Shown here one piece after another: positions 1 through 8,814 of a DNA stretch of 64,000 nt; the first letter of the stretch is position 1, and each line of letters begins with the position of its first letter. The stretch is taken from NCBI RefSeq assembly GCF_004153545.1, contig NZ_SDVA01000003.1:177954-241953 (forward strand), read 5' to 3'. The stretch is from Serinicoccus sediminis (GTDB lineage: Bacteria > Actinomycetota > Actinomycetes > Actinomycetales > Dermatophilaceae). The notes beneath the pieces were generated by a model, which made no database searches, was not told the DNA's origin, and worked only from the letters and a program-made list of their open reading frames with translations. The translations under genes and the position numbers were made by a program.

Positions 1-299
1 GACTGCGCGAGCTCGCGCAGTCGTCCGAGGTCGGCGACCGGTGCGTCGCGGTCGCCGAGGCGGGCATGTCCTACGCCGAGTCGATCTCCCCGGTCCTCAC
101 GGGCAACTACCGGGGCGGTTTCCGGGTCCGTCGCACGTCGGTGACCGTGCCGGGGCTGGGGCGGGTCGCTGGCGCCGAGCTCGTCAACGTCTCCCCGCAC
201 GCGCACCTCGTCGAAGACCACAACGGGGATCACGTGCTCAAGCGCACCGCGGCGTGGCTCGAGCAGGCCGACGGGTCCGGGGTGCGCGTCCGGTTCTGA
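1..299 (+). CDS. HK97 gp10-like head-tail joining protein (5' end outside window)
   Basis: The frame is open from base 3, so the gene begins left of the window. About 98 residues are visible, ending in a basic stretch (VLKRTAAWLEQ). The HPHAHLVED-like central segment and the position just before a tail terminator and a major tail protein fit the HK97 gp10 family, which seals the head-tail connector. The family call rests mainly on gene order and C-terminal style. The internal ATG at 66 is inside the reading frame and is not preferred as the start. Confidence 0.6.
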   Translation, partial: LRELAQSSEVGDRCVAVAEAGMSYAESISPVLTGNYRGGFRVRRTSVTVPGLGRVAGAELVNVSPHAHLVEDHNGDHVLKRTAAWLEQADGSGVRVRF

Positions 300-343
300 C
301 CCACCTCCCGACCCGATGCACGACCCGACGAGAGGCACCACCA

Positions 344-787
344 ATGGCTGACTATCTGGACGGCGAAGCCGCCCTCTACACCCTGCTGAACGGTCTGCAG
401 CTGACCGACGACGAGGGCAACCCGCTCGAGCACGATGGGCAGCCGCTCGAGCCGACGACGACGTTCCTCGAGCTGCCGGCGGACACCTCGGAGCGGGCGG
501 CCGCCGGCAAGGTACTGATCTACGTCTACCGCGCCGGCTGGTCCGATGACCAGAAGGAGACCGAGGGGCACGACCGGATCGGCGTCGACGTCCACGGGCC
601 GTCGCGTGACGTGGTCGTCGCGGTGTCGCAGGGCATCGAGGTGATGCTCGTCGACAACTACTTCGACGTGCCGGGGGTCGGGTTCATCGACGACGTGCGG
701 CGCGACTCGAGGTGGCGGCGGGTGCCAGCGCCGGGCCGCCACCAGCAGACGCAGGCGATCTTCCGGCTGATCTCACGGCCGGACTGA
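344..787 (+). CDS. Putative phage tail terminator / tail completion protein
   Basis: A 147-residue protein with an acidic N-terminal half and a basic C-terminus. The ATG at 344 follows a purine-rich AGAGGCACC ribosome site. Size and location, directly between the gp10-like gene and the major tail protein, match tail terminators that cap the tail tube at the head end in siphoviruses. No catalytic motif is visible and none is expected. The assignment is by synteny. Confidence 0.5.
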   Translation: MADYLDGEAALYTLLNGLQLTDDEGNPLEHDGQPLEPTTTFLELPADTSERAAAGKVLIYVYRAGWSDDQKETEGHDRIGVDVHGPSRDVVVAVSQGIEVMLVDNYFDVPGVGFIDDVRRDSRWRRVPAPGRHQQTQAIFRLISRPD

Positions 788-867
788 CCTGCCGGCCACC
801 CGGTCGGCGGGCAACCCACCACTGCCCCGTGTGGGGCGAACCAACGCCCTGAAAGGGGAGATTCATC

Positions 868-1713
868 ATGCCCACCATCGACGAGCTGCGGTCGGCGTCG
901 GAGACGACCCGACTGATCCTCAAGATGCGCACGGTTCTGATCTTCGCCGCCGTCGTGCGGCCGGGTCAGCCGGCACCGCCCATGATCGAGGCGCTGACCG
1001 ACGAGTCGGGGCAGTTCCTGCCGCTGCCGCTCGCCTACCAGCGCGGCGCGATCGGCCACATCGACAAGGGCGCCGGCATCGAGTTCCCGCGCGAGGTCTC
1101 CCAGCAGGAGGCCGAGAGCCACAACTCGGGGTCGCCGACCCGCAAGGACACCGACAACGACGTCAAGTCGGTGACGTTCACCGCGCAGGAGACGCGCCGC
1201 AGCGTGCTCGAGCTCGCACTCGGCATCGACCTGTCGAACGTGCTGCGCGGCGAGAACGGCGAGGTCGTGATCGACCACCCGGACCTGCCGGACGACCTGC
1301 AGGTGCGGCTGCTCGTGATCGGCTACGACCCGAAGTACCGGGTCGCCGCCGGCAAGTTCTTCCCCAACTTCTCCCCGAAGGACTTCCCGACCCTGGCGTG
1401 GAAGCGCGACGAGGTCCTGTCCTACGCGATCGCCGGCGACGCGCTGCCCGACGACCAGCTCGGCACCGCGGTCCGGGACTTCCCGATCGCCGGTCCCGGC
1501 GCGGTGGAGTTCCGTCACCTGTTCGGCTTCGCGGCCGCGCCGGTGCCGTGGGCCGCCGACACCGACTTCGTCATGACCGACCGGGTCACCCTCGCCGGCG
1601 GGCAGGTGCTCGAGGCCACCGAGGGCGGCACCTCGGACGCTGTCGAGCCGGCCGCGCCGGAGGTCGGCGCGACCGTCGAGGACGGCACCGTCACCTGGGT
1701 GCGCGTCAGCTGA
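868..1713 (+). CDS. Major tail (tube) protein
   Basis: A 281-residue protein preceded by a strong AAAGGGGAG ribosome site. It is mostly beta-rich and ends in a short beta module (TVEDGTVTWVRV) like the add-on domains found at the C-terminus of actinophage tail tube proteins. It would polymerise into the tail tube around the tape measure. It sits between the tail terminator and the tail assembly chaperones, the standard place for this gene. A different tail structural role is possible. Confidence 0.6.
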   Translation: MPTIDELRSASETTRLILKMRTVLIFAAVVRPGQPAPPMIEALTDESGQFLPLPLAYQRGAIGHIDKGAGIEFPREVSQQEAESHNSGSPTRKDTDNDVKSVTFTAQETRRSVLELALGIDLSNVLRGENGEVVIDHPDLPDDLQVRLLVIGYDPKYRVAAGKFFPNFSPKDFPTLAWKRDEVLSYAIAGDALPDDQLGTAVRDFPIAGPGAVEFRHLFGFAAAPVPWAADTDFVMTDRVTLAGGQVLEATEGGTSDAVEPAAPEVGATVEDGTVTWVRVS

Positions 1714-1838
1714 CGCACCCCTACTGAGCCGCCGGTGGGCGGCGGCACCTCGTCGGGTGGTGCCGTCGCCCACCGGCCATGACCAACGGCTACCCGACAC
1801 CCCCGACCCGACACGCCCCCGAGGAGGGACCGCACGTC

Positions 1839-2207
1839 ATGGCACGCAAGCACTACACCCGAGGCGAGAGCCTGATCAGCACCACCGCCCCGCACGAGCA
1901 GACGCGTCTGCGCTCGCGCGGGTACACCGAGCACGCCGACCTGCAGGACGCGCTCGCCGCGTTCGAGCTGGCCAAGGAGACCGCGCGCCTCGAGAGGGTC
2001 GCCGCCCGCGACGCCGCCCTCGGTCGTCTCGCCCCGGCGGTCGACGACGACGAGCCGGCCGACGACCGTCCCGCCCGCTCGGCGTCGAAGGTCGAGTGGC
2101 GCGACTACGCGACCGGCCACGGCATCGACGTGGCCGCCGCCGAGAGCGCGACCCGCGACCAGCTCGCCGCGTTCTACCACGACGGCACCCCGCTCGCCGC
2201 CGACTGA
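1839..2207 (+). CDS. Hypothetical phage protein between tail tube and chaperone
   Basis: A 122-residue protein starting MARKHYTRGE. The ATG at 1839 is chosen over 1779 because a GAGGAGGGA ribosome site lies just upstream. The middle is alanine- and arginine-rich and probably helical; the last 45 residues (SKVEWRDYATGHG onward) resemble a small SAP/Lsr2-like or peptidoglycan-style helical module found at the end of many phage structural proteins. No function is recognised. Confidence 0.55.
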   Translation: MARKHYTRGESLISTTAPHEQTRLRSRGYTEHADLQDALAAFELAKETARLERVAARDAALGRLAPAVDDDEPADDRPARSASKVEWRDYATGHGIDVAAAESATRDQLAAFYHDGTPLAAD

Positions 2208-2253
2208 CCCAACCCGACCCCCGCACCACCTCACACAGAAGGACTAACCCGAC

Positions 2254-2622
2254 ATGGCGAAGACCAGCGACAAGCCCGGCTACCGCACCTCGACCGGCGC
2301 CCTGATCAAGAAGGCCGAGCAGCGGCGCAAGGAGCCGTTCGTGCTCGACCTCGGCGACGACGGGAAGGTGACGTGGCCGGACCCGATGCAGATGCGTCCC
2401 CGGGCCGCCGAGAAGTTCCTGATCGATATGTTCACGACCTCGGTCATCGAGGGACTGACGTCGTGGCTCAAGGGTGAGGACCTCGAGCGGTTCGAGAAGG
2501 CGCTCGACGATGACAAGCACTTCCCGGACTACGCCTCGCTCGTGCAGCTGCAGACCGACCTGCAGGAGCACTACGAGTCGGTCTTCGGCCGCGTGGGGGA
2601 AGGGAACGCCTCGCGCAGCTGA
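2254..2622 (+). CDS. Tail assembly chaperone, short form (gpG-like)
   Basis: A 122-residue protein with AGAAGGACT upstream. It lies immediately before the tape measure region and its 3' end overlaps a second frame through a slippery heptamer, the hallmark of the gpG/gpGT tail assembly chaperones of siphoviruses. The chaperones keep the tape measure soluble and guide tail-tube polymerisation; they are not in the virion. The TGA stop at 2620-2622 terminates the unshifted product. Confidence 0.8.
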   Translation: MAKTSDKPGYRTSTGALIKKAEQRRKEPFVLDLGDDGKVTWPDPMQMRPRAAEKFLIDMFTTSVIEGLTSWLKGEDLERFEKALDDDKHFPDYASLVQLQTDLQEHYESVFGRVGEGNASRS

Positions 2623-3143
2623 TCGACCGCTTCGAGGCGCCGCTCGCCGCTGATCTGCTGCAGGTCTACGGCGTGGTGCTGTCGAAGTGGGTCAGCCGCC
2701 CGCACCGCTGGCGGGAGCTCGTCGACCTGATCGACGAACTCCCGTCGGCGTGCCGGCTGCGCGGGGCGATCCTCAACGACCCGGAGGAGGCCGCGGCGAT
2801 CGTCGCGGAGGAGGAGAGCCGGCAGCAGGACGACATGGCTGCAGCGCTCGGGCTCGTCGACGACGAGGACGGCGACCCTGACCGCGCTTCCCCGACGGTC
2901 AAGGCGCCCTCGTGGCGGCCGCGTGACAGTGAGTGGGACGTGCACGCGATCGCGCTCGCGAAGATCGACGCGACGCTGCTCAACCTGTCGTCGAAGATCC
3001 TCAAGCCGAAGGGGCACCGCGCCCCGCCGGCCGAGGCGTACCTGCCGGCGCCGCGCACGCTCGTCGACGATCTGCGGGATCTGGCTGACCGGTCGGCATA
3101 CGAGCAGGGCATGTCTGTCTTCGCGCCGGACGTCGCCGCCTGA
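2254..3143 (+). CDS. Tail assembly chaperone, frameshifted long form (gpGT-like)
   Basis: A -1 shift at GGGGGAA (2595-2601) would continue translation into the second frame and give about 296 residues. In that frame the codons after the slip read RLAQLIDRFEAPLAADLL and run without interruption into the protein whose first ATG would be at 2673. No good ribosome site precedes that ATG, and convincing coding sequence lies upstream of it, so fusion is far more likely than independent initiation. The acidic middle (EEAAAIVAEEES) and position before the tape measure fit gpT. Confidence 0.75.
2595..2601 (+). promoter_or_regulatory. Predicted -1 programmed ribosomal frameshift site
   Basis: The heptamer GGGGGAA is read as G GGG GAA in the short chaperone frame, six codons before its stop. 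Slipping back one base joins the two chaperone frames. A second G-rich run (AGGGAAC) follows directly and could contribute. Confidence 0.7.
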
Positions 3144-3149
3144 CCCCAC

Positions 3150-3195
3150 CCCGTGACCACCTCTCGTTCTGAGCGGAAGGGGAGGTGGTCACGGG
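3150..3195 (+). other. 14-bp hairpin at the start of the tape measure gene
   Basis: CCCGTGACCACCTC at 3150-3163 is the exact reverse complement of GAGGTGGTCACGGG at 3182-3195, leaving an 18-base loop. The right arm covers the probable ribosome site and the first base of the GTG start at 3195. There is no U-tract, so a role in translation or mRNA processing fits better than termination. Confidence 0.7.
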
Positions 3196-6100
3196 TGGCG
3201 ATCGTTGGGGCTGCAGGTATCGAGGTCCGGCCGGACATGCGGACGTGGAACCGGGACGTCCGTAAGGAGGTCACCGGCCCGCATATGTCCCGGATCGGGC
3301 ACGAGGGCGGCAGCGCGGTCGCCGGCGGGTTCCAGCGGGGCGCCGCCCGGATCACCGGGTTCCTCGGCAACGTCGCGAAGGCCGGCGTCGCGACCCTCGT
3401 CGGCGCGACCGCGGCGTCCGGGGCGGTCGGGATCCGCACCGCTGCGCAGCTCGAGACCGCGCAGATCGCCTTCGAGACGATGCTCGGGTCGGGGGAGAAG
3501 GCTCGCGCGTTCCTGGGGGAGCTGCAGACCTTCGCGGCGAAGACGCCGTTCGACCTGCCCGGGCTGCAGAAGTCCGCGCAGTCGCTGATCTCGATCGGCA
3601 TCGAGTCCGACAAGGTCATCCCGATCATGACGACCCTCGGCAACGTCACGTCGGGCATGGGCACCGGGGCCGAGGGCGTGCAGCGGGCGACCGTCGCGAT
3701 CCAGCAGATGAACGCCGCCGGCCGGATCGGCGCGGAGGACCTCAACCAGCTGCGCGACGCCGGCATCCCCGTCTTCGACCTGCTGACCGCTGCCACGGGC
3801 AAGACGACCGCGCAGATCGCGGAAATGGCCGGCAAGGGCGAGCTCGGACGCAAGGAGCTCGAGCAGCTCATGTCCGCCCTCGAGAGCGGCAAGGGCCTCG
3901 AGCGCTTCGACGGCATGATGGAGAAGCAGTCGGCGTCGCTCGCCGGGCTGTGGAGCACCCTCAAGGACACGTTCTCGGTCGGCATGGCGCAGGCTGTGCA
4001 GCCGGCGCTGCCGCTGATCAAGCAGGGGCTCGGCGGGGCGATCACCTTCCTGAGCGACCGGGTCGTCCCCGCAGCAACGATGGCCATGTCCGAGCTCGTC
4101 GGCGGGGTGAAGGCGTTCGCTGCCGCGTGGCGCTACAACGACGGCGAGGTCACCTCGAGTGGCTTCCCCGGGTTCATGGAGCGGCTCGCCTACGTCGCCC
4201 GGCAGACCTTCGACGAGATCCGCGGCGGGATCCGCGCCTTCGGCGCCGCGTGGCGCTACAACGACGGCGAGGTCACCTCGAGTGGCTTCCCCGGGTTCAT
4301 GGAGCGGGCAGGGTATGCCGCCCGGCAGGTCTTCGACTACCTGCGCAGCGACGGGATCCCCGCGGCTCGTGAGCTGTGGGCGCAGATCAAGCAGCTCGAC
4401 TTCTCGGGGCTCGCGGCCGCGCTGTCTGGCTTCGCCGGCAGCGCTCGCGAGACCGCCCCTTCGCTCAAGCAGATCGCCGCGGAGGCAGGGCCGCAGCTGC
4501 AGTCGGTCCTCGACCGGACGCAGCAGGTCCTCGGCTTCGTCGCCGACAACATCGGGCTCGTCACGAAGGCGATCCCTGGGCTACTGGTGGCATTCGCCGG
4601 GTGGAAGACCCTGCAGGCCGCCAACAACCTGCTCGGCCGGCAGTCGGCTATCGGGATGGGTCTGCAGGTCACCTCGACCCTGTCCCTCGCAGCGAGCAAC
4701 CGGGCGCTCGCGGCGAGTCAGAAGTCGGTCGCGGCGTCGCAGACAACCGCGAACGTGGCGAGCAACGCGGGCACCGCGACCCGGTCCCGGATGACCGTCG
4801 CGACGATCGCCTCGACGGTCGCGGAGAAGGCGAAGACCGCCGCGCTGAAGGCCGGCGCGATCGCGCAGCGTGCCCTCAACCTCGTGATGCGGGCGAACCC
4901 GCTCGGGATCGTCCTCACCGCGGTGACCGCGCTCGTCGGCGGGCTCGTCCTCCTCTACAACAAGAACGAGACCGTCCGCCGGATCGTGAACCGCGTATGG
5001 TCCTCGGTCCGGTCCGCGATCAGCGGGGTCGTCTCGTGGTGGACTGACAAGGCGTGGCCGTCGCTGCGCTCGAGCCTCGGCTCGTTCGGGTCGAAGGTGA
5101 CCTCGGTCTACCGCGACCACGTGAAGCCGGGCTTCGACAAGGTGAAGTCGGTCATCGCCGGCACCTGGGACTCGGCGCGCGGCAAGCTCAACGCCTTCAA
5201 GGACGGGCTCTCGTCGCTCGGCCGCCGGTTCCGGTCGGTCAAGGACGGGATCTCTGACACGTGGTCGGGCATCGTCCGCTCGGTCGCCGGCCCGATCGCG
5301 TCGGTCGTCCGCTTCGTGAACGACCGCTTCCTCGGTCCCCTCGAGCGGGCGATCAACAAGATCCCCGGCGTCAACGTCAAGCTGCCGACGATCCCGGTCC
5401 CGAGCGTGCCCTCGTCGGGCTCGGGAGGGTCCGGCGGTGGCCGTCCCCGGCAGGCGCTCGCCGGTGGCGGCGTCATCCTCCCGGGGTGGTCGCCGGGCGT
5501 CGACAACATGCAGTTCTACTCGCCGCAGTTCGGTCGACTCGACCTGTCCGGCGGCGAGGGGATCATGGTCCCCGAGTGGGTGCGCGCGGTCGGTCCGAAG
5601 GCGATCGCCGCGATGAACGCGGCCGCTCGGGCTGGCCGGCTCAACGGGGTGCGCGGCGCGATGGGCTTCGCCCGGGGCGGTGTGTTCCCGGGCCGGTCCG
5701 GCGGGTCTGTCGGCGACACGTTGTCGTCGGCGGGCCGCTTCGTGCTCGACATGCTGACGAACCCGGGCCGGGCGCTCAAGAGGCTCGCGGACCGGCTGCT
5801 GTCGGGCATCGGCGGGTCGTGGCCGGCGAAGGGCATCGTCGGGCTGGCCAAGCACGCCATGTCCGGGCTCGCGTCGCACGTCAAGGGTCTGTTCTCGTCC
5901 GGTGGTAGCGGCGGTGGCTCGCGCCCCGCGAAGGGTCTGCCGTGGCAGACGCTGTGGCAGATGGTCAAGGCGGCCGCGCCCGAGGCGATCCTGACCTCGG
6001 CGTTCCGCCCGGGCGCCCGCACCGCGGGCTACGGCAACACGTCGATGCACGCTCTTGGGCGCGCGATCGACGTCGCCAGCAGCAACATGCGGGCGACGTT

Positions 6101-6536
6101 CATGCGGATCAAGGGTCTGCTGCCGTGGACCGAGCTGATCCACACCCCGATGCGCGGGCTGCAGATGCACAACGGCCGCAACTACCTCGAGACGAACCCG
6201 ACCACGATGCGGATGCACAACGACCACATTCACGCCGCGTTCCGGCGTGGTGGTGTGGTGCCTCTCGCGCCGCGGCTCGCGGACTCGGGTGCGGTGCTGT
6301 CCCCGGGCGACCACTGGATCCGCAACCGCACCAACCACGCGGAGATCATCAACCCGCGGGTGCACGACGTCGGACCCTCGGCGAGCGACCTGCGGGACCT
6401 GATCGCCGAGCTCGAGGAGGTCCTCGAGGACGCCGTCGAGAAGGGCGCCTATCGGGGCACCAAGGACGGCGTCGAGGGACGCCGGCGGGCAGCGGCACGA
6501 GCCGCTCGAGCAGCTGCGGGCGGGGGTGGTCGCTGA
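3195..6536 (+). CDS. Tape measure protein with C-terminal M15-like peptidase domain
   Basis: A 1,113-residue protein that sets tail length and is ejected with the DNA. The GTG at 3195 is preferred over the one at 3153 because AGGGGAGG lies about nine bases before it. The N-terminal quarter has the usual tape measure segment (AAQLETAQIAFETML, GTGAEGVQRATVAIQQ). Hydrophobic helices sit near residues 460-480 and 560-590. Near residues 913-1015 there is a metallopeptidase-like domain with SMHALGRAID and HNDHIHAAF, the Zn-ligand pattern of VanY/M15 enzymes, likely to open peptidoglycan during injection. A 41-codon tandem repeat lies near residues 307-388. Confidence 0.9.
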   Translation: MAIVGAAGIEVRPDMRTWNRDVRKEVTGPHMSRIGHEGGSAVAGGFQRGAARITGFLGNVAKAGVATLVGATAASGAVGIRTAAQLETAQIAFETMLGSGEKARAFLGELQTFAAKTPFDLPGLQKSAQSLISIGIESDKVIPIMTTLGNVTSGMGTGAEGVQRATVAIQQMNAAGRIGAEDLNQLRDAGIPVFDLLTAATGKTTAQIAEMAGKGELGRKELEQLMSALESGKGLERFDGMMEKQSASLAGLWSTLKDTFSVGMAQAVQPALPLIKQGLGGAITFLSDRVVPAATMAMSELVGGVKAFAAAWRYNDGEVTSSGFPGFMERLAYVARQTFDEIRGGIRAFGAAWRYNDGEVTSSGFPGFMERAGYAARQVFDYLRSDGIPAARELWAQIKQLDFSGLAAALSGFAGSARETAPSLKQIAAEAGPQLQSVLDRTQQVLGFVADNIGLVTKAIPGLLVAFAGWKTLQAANNLLGRQSAIGMGLQVTSTLSLAASNRALAASQKSVAASQTTANVASNAGTATRSRMTVATIASTVAEKAKTAALKAGAIAQRALNLVMRANPLGIVLTAVTALVGGLVLLYNKNETVRRIVNRVWSSVRSAISGVVSWWTDKAWPSLRSSLGSFGSKVTSVYRDHVKPGFDKVKSVIAGTWDSARGKLNAFKDGLSSLGRRFRSVKDGISDTWSGIVRSVAGPIASVVRFVNDRFLGPLERAINKIPGVNVKLPTIPVPSVPSSGSGGSGGGRPRQALAGGGVILPGWSPGVDNMQFYSPQFGRLDLSGGEGIMVPEWVRAVGPKAIAAMNAAARAGRLNGVRGAMGFARGGVFPGRSGGSVGDTLSSAGRFVLDMLTNPGRALKRLADRLLSGIGGSWPAKGIVGLAKHAMSGLASHVKGLFSSGGSGGGSRPAKGLPWQTLWQMVKAAAPEAILTSAFRPGARTAGYGNTSMHALGRAIDVASSNMRATFMRIKGLLPWTELIHTPMRGLQMHNGRNYLETNPTTMRMHNDHIHAAFRRGGVVPLAPRLADSGAVLSPGDHWIRNRTNHAEIINPRVHDVGPSASDLRDLIAELEEVLEDAVEKGAYRGTKDGVEGRRRAAARAARAAAGGGGR
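4113..4358 (+). repeat. 123-bp in-frame tandem duplication in the tape measure gene
   Basis: Two adjacent copies offset by 123 bases (41 codons). The first 63 bases from GCCGCGTGGCGCTACAAC are identical at 4122-4184 and 4245-4307; the rest has diverged moderately. Both encode AAWRYNDGEVTSSGFPGF followed by a helical segment. The identity suggests a recent duplication. Confidence 0.9.
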
Positions 6537-6537
6537 C

Positions 6538-8808
6538 ATGGTCACGAAGACCGAGACCGGGTCGTTCCAGACGATCGCGTCCTACAATCGGGTAGCGGCA
6601 CGCCTCACGCTCGAGGTCCGCTTCCCGGGCGGCGCGCTCGACCCGACCGACACGCAGTGCACGGTGTCGTGGGAGCTGCGGGCCGTCAAGCACGGGCAGG
6701 ACGTCAACGGCTCGTCGGTCTCGGGCAGCGACGACTGGTTCGTCTCGGGCGGCGCTTCGGCGTCGGGGAACCGGTCGTGGTCGCTGAGCTCGCCGGGCGC
6801 GAACACGCTCATCGCGTCCGGCTCGACGACGGTCTCGCTCGGGACCTCGTCGAAGTCGTTCAGCATGGCCGGCCGGATCCGCGACGCCGGCCCGTCGGGC
6901 AAGGACCTGACGGTGTCGGTGTCGGTCACGATCCCGCGTCGGGTGTATGCCAAGCCGGCCACCCCGACCGGGCTCGCCGCGACCCGGGTGTCGGACTCCC
7001 GGGCGAACCTGACCGCCGACTTCTCCCCCACGTCGACGGCACCGATCACCCGCGTGGAGTGGGGACGGTCGTCGCTGACCTCGGGCGGGTGGGAGCCGCT
7101 GCGGTCGCTGTCGGGCAGCTCGGAGTCCTACGCCGACACCACCCTCGAGCCGAGCTCGTTCTACCGCTACCGGGTGCGCGTCGGCAACGCCGACCACTGG
7201 TCGGATTGGGAGTACGACGACGCCGGCTCGTCGATCTGGACGACCCCGGCACGGTCGACGTCCGCGCCGACCGCTCGACGTGACTCGCAGCAGCGGGTGG
7301 TGCTGACCTTGCCCCCCGTCGCGGCGATCGCCGACCGGGTCGCGATCTGGCACATCGAGGATGACGTGCTCGACACGTCGGCGCCGATCCGCACGGTCAA
7401 CGCAGGCACCAGCACGACGACCTTCTCGGACCTCAACAACACGGCGACGCACGCCTTCTCGGTCTCGGCGATCGCACCGAACGACCTGCAGTCGTCGCGC
7501 TCGCCGGTGTCGAACACGGTGCAGCTGCTGGCGCCGCCGCTCGCGCCGGTGTGGTTGGGCCCGGAGTACGGGGCCGGCCGCGCCGTGGACGCCGACGAGG
7601 ACACGGTCGTGCAGTTCGAGCACCTGCCGGTCGACTCGTCGGTGCAGACCGCCTACGAGTGGGAGTGGAAGCAGGGCGCGGGTCTCTACGTCTCATCGGG
7701 CAAGGTCGCCTCGACCGAGTCCTCGTTCGTGGTGCCCGCGGGGACGTGGGACAACGCGGCCGGCTCGGTCACGGTCCGGCTGTTCACATGGGGCGCTCAC
7801 GCGGACCGGTCGCAGGTGCGGCAGGTGACGCTCAACCTCTCGTCGCGGCCGTCGGTGCTGATCGACTACGACGGTTCGCCGTGGCCGTCGTCGCTGCTCG
7901 AGCTGCCGGTGACCTTCGCCGACCCCGAGGGGTCCGGCATGTCCGCGTGGCGGGCGTGGCTCATGCGCGACGAGGACGTCGTCGACGAGGTCTCGGGCCT
8001 CGGCCACACGGACTCGGTCGCCTTCGGCGAGGTCGTGCACGACGGCGCGCAGTACGTGGTGCGGTTCACCGCCCGGGACGGCGCCGGGCTGTGGGCACCC
8101 GAGACCTCGCAGGTCGTGCCGGTGCAGTACGCGCTGCCGCCGACGTCGGTCCTCGAGGCAGTGTGGGACCCCGTCGAGGGTGTCACCACGCTGTCGTGGT
8201 CGACGCCAGCGCCCGAGGAGGGGCAGGCCGAGCCGGTGGCGGTGCTCGTGCAGCGCGCCGAGCTGGGCCGGTGGGTGACGTTGGGTGGTGGCCAGCTGCC
8301 GACCGAGGGCGTCGTGACGGACACGATCACCCCGACCGGCACGGTCGTCGCGTTCCGGGCGGTGACGGTCTCGAGCCTGCCGTCCGAGGCGGTCGCCGAA
8401 CCGGTCGAGGTGGACACCCCGACGAAGTTCGTCTTCCTCAACTACGGGCCGGGGTTCTCCCGCATGGCGCGCTTCTGGGCGGACCTGTCCGTCGCGCAGG
8501 GATACGGCCGGCAGAAGGAGCTCAAGGACGCCGCCGGCCGCCCCGACCCGGTCGAGTTCGCCGGCAGCCGACGGCGACGCACCGCGGCGCTGTCGACGAA
8601 GGTGTTCGCCCCGAACCGCCGCCCCGACCTGTCGTCGAGCTTCGAGGAGCTGATCGCGGTCTCGGACGCGGCGGCGCCGGTCTGCTACCGCGACCCCGAG
8701 GGGCTGCGCATGTTCGTGTCGACCGGCGACGTCGACGAGGCGGACCACCTGCGCAAGCCGCAGCGGCCGGTGACGCTGCCGATGACCCGCGTCGGGTGGA
8801 GGGAGTGA
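6538..8808 (+). CDS. Minor tail protein with fibronectin-III-like modules
   Basis: A 756-residue protein; the ATG at 6538 follows GCGGGGGTGG and lies one base past the tape measure stop. Residues 1-140 look like a beta-sandwich with many Ser/Gly. From about residue 140 (KPATPTGLAATRVSDS) there are FN3-type modules typical of actinophage minor tail proteins. The C-terminal 120 residues (FVFLNYGPGFSRMARFW) resemble a distal tail domain. It probably forms the tail tip or a fibre. Exact role is not determinable from sequence alone. Confidence 0.7.
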   Translation: MVTKTETGSFQTIASYNRVAARLTLEVRFPGGALDPTDTQCTVSWELRAVKHGQDVNGSSVSGSDDWFVSGGASASGNRSWSLSSPGANTLIASGSTTVSLGTSSKSFSMAGRIRDAGPSGKDLTVSVSVTIPRRVYAKPATPTGLAATRVSDSRANLTADFSPTSTAPITRVEWGRSSLTSGGWEPLRSLSGSSESYADTTLEPSSFYRYRVRVGNADHWSDWEYDDAGSSIWTTPARSTSAPTARRDSQQRVVLTLPPVAAIADRVAIWHIEDDVLDTSAPIRTVNAGTSTTTFSDLNNTATHAFSVSAIAPNDLQSSRSPVSNTVQLLAPPLAPVWLGPEYGAGRAVDADEDTVVQFEHLPVDSSVQTAYEWEWKQGAGLYVSSGKVASTESSFVVPAGTWDNAAGSVTVRLFTWGAHADRSQVRQVTLNLSSRPSVLIDYDGSPWPSSLLELPVTFADPEGSGMSAWRAWLMRDEDVVDEVSGLGHTDSVAFGEVVHDGAQYVVRFTARDGAGLWAPETSQVVPVQYALPPTSVLEAVWDPVEGVTTLSWSTPAPEEGQAEPVAVLVQRAELGRWVTLGGGQLPTEGVVTDTITPTGTVVAFRAVTVSSLPSEAVAEPVEVDTPTKFVFLNYGPGFSRMARFWADLSVAQGYGRQKELKDAAGRPDPVEFAGSRRRRTAALSTKVFAPNRRPDLSSSFEELIAVSDAAAPVCYRDPEGLRMFVSTGDVDEADHLRKPQRPVTLPMTRVGWRE

Positions 8809-8814
8809 GGTCGC

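Noticed and set aside
2673..3143. Independent start of the second chaperone frame at ATG 2673
   Set aside because: No ribosome site, and the same frame is clearly coding upstream of this ATG, linking to the slip site.
3153..3194. Tape measure start at GTG 3153
   Set aside because: It lies inside the hairpin arm and has no ribosome site; GTG 3195 has a good one.
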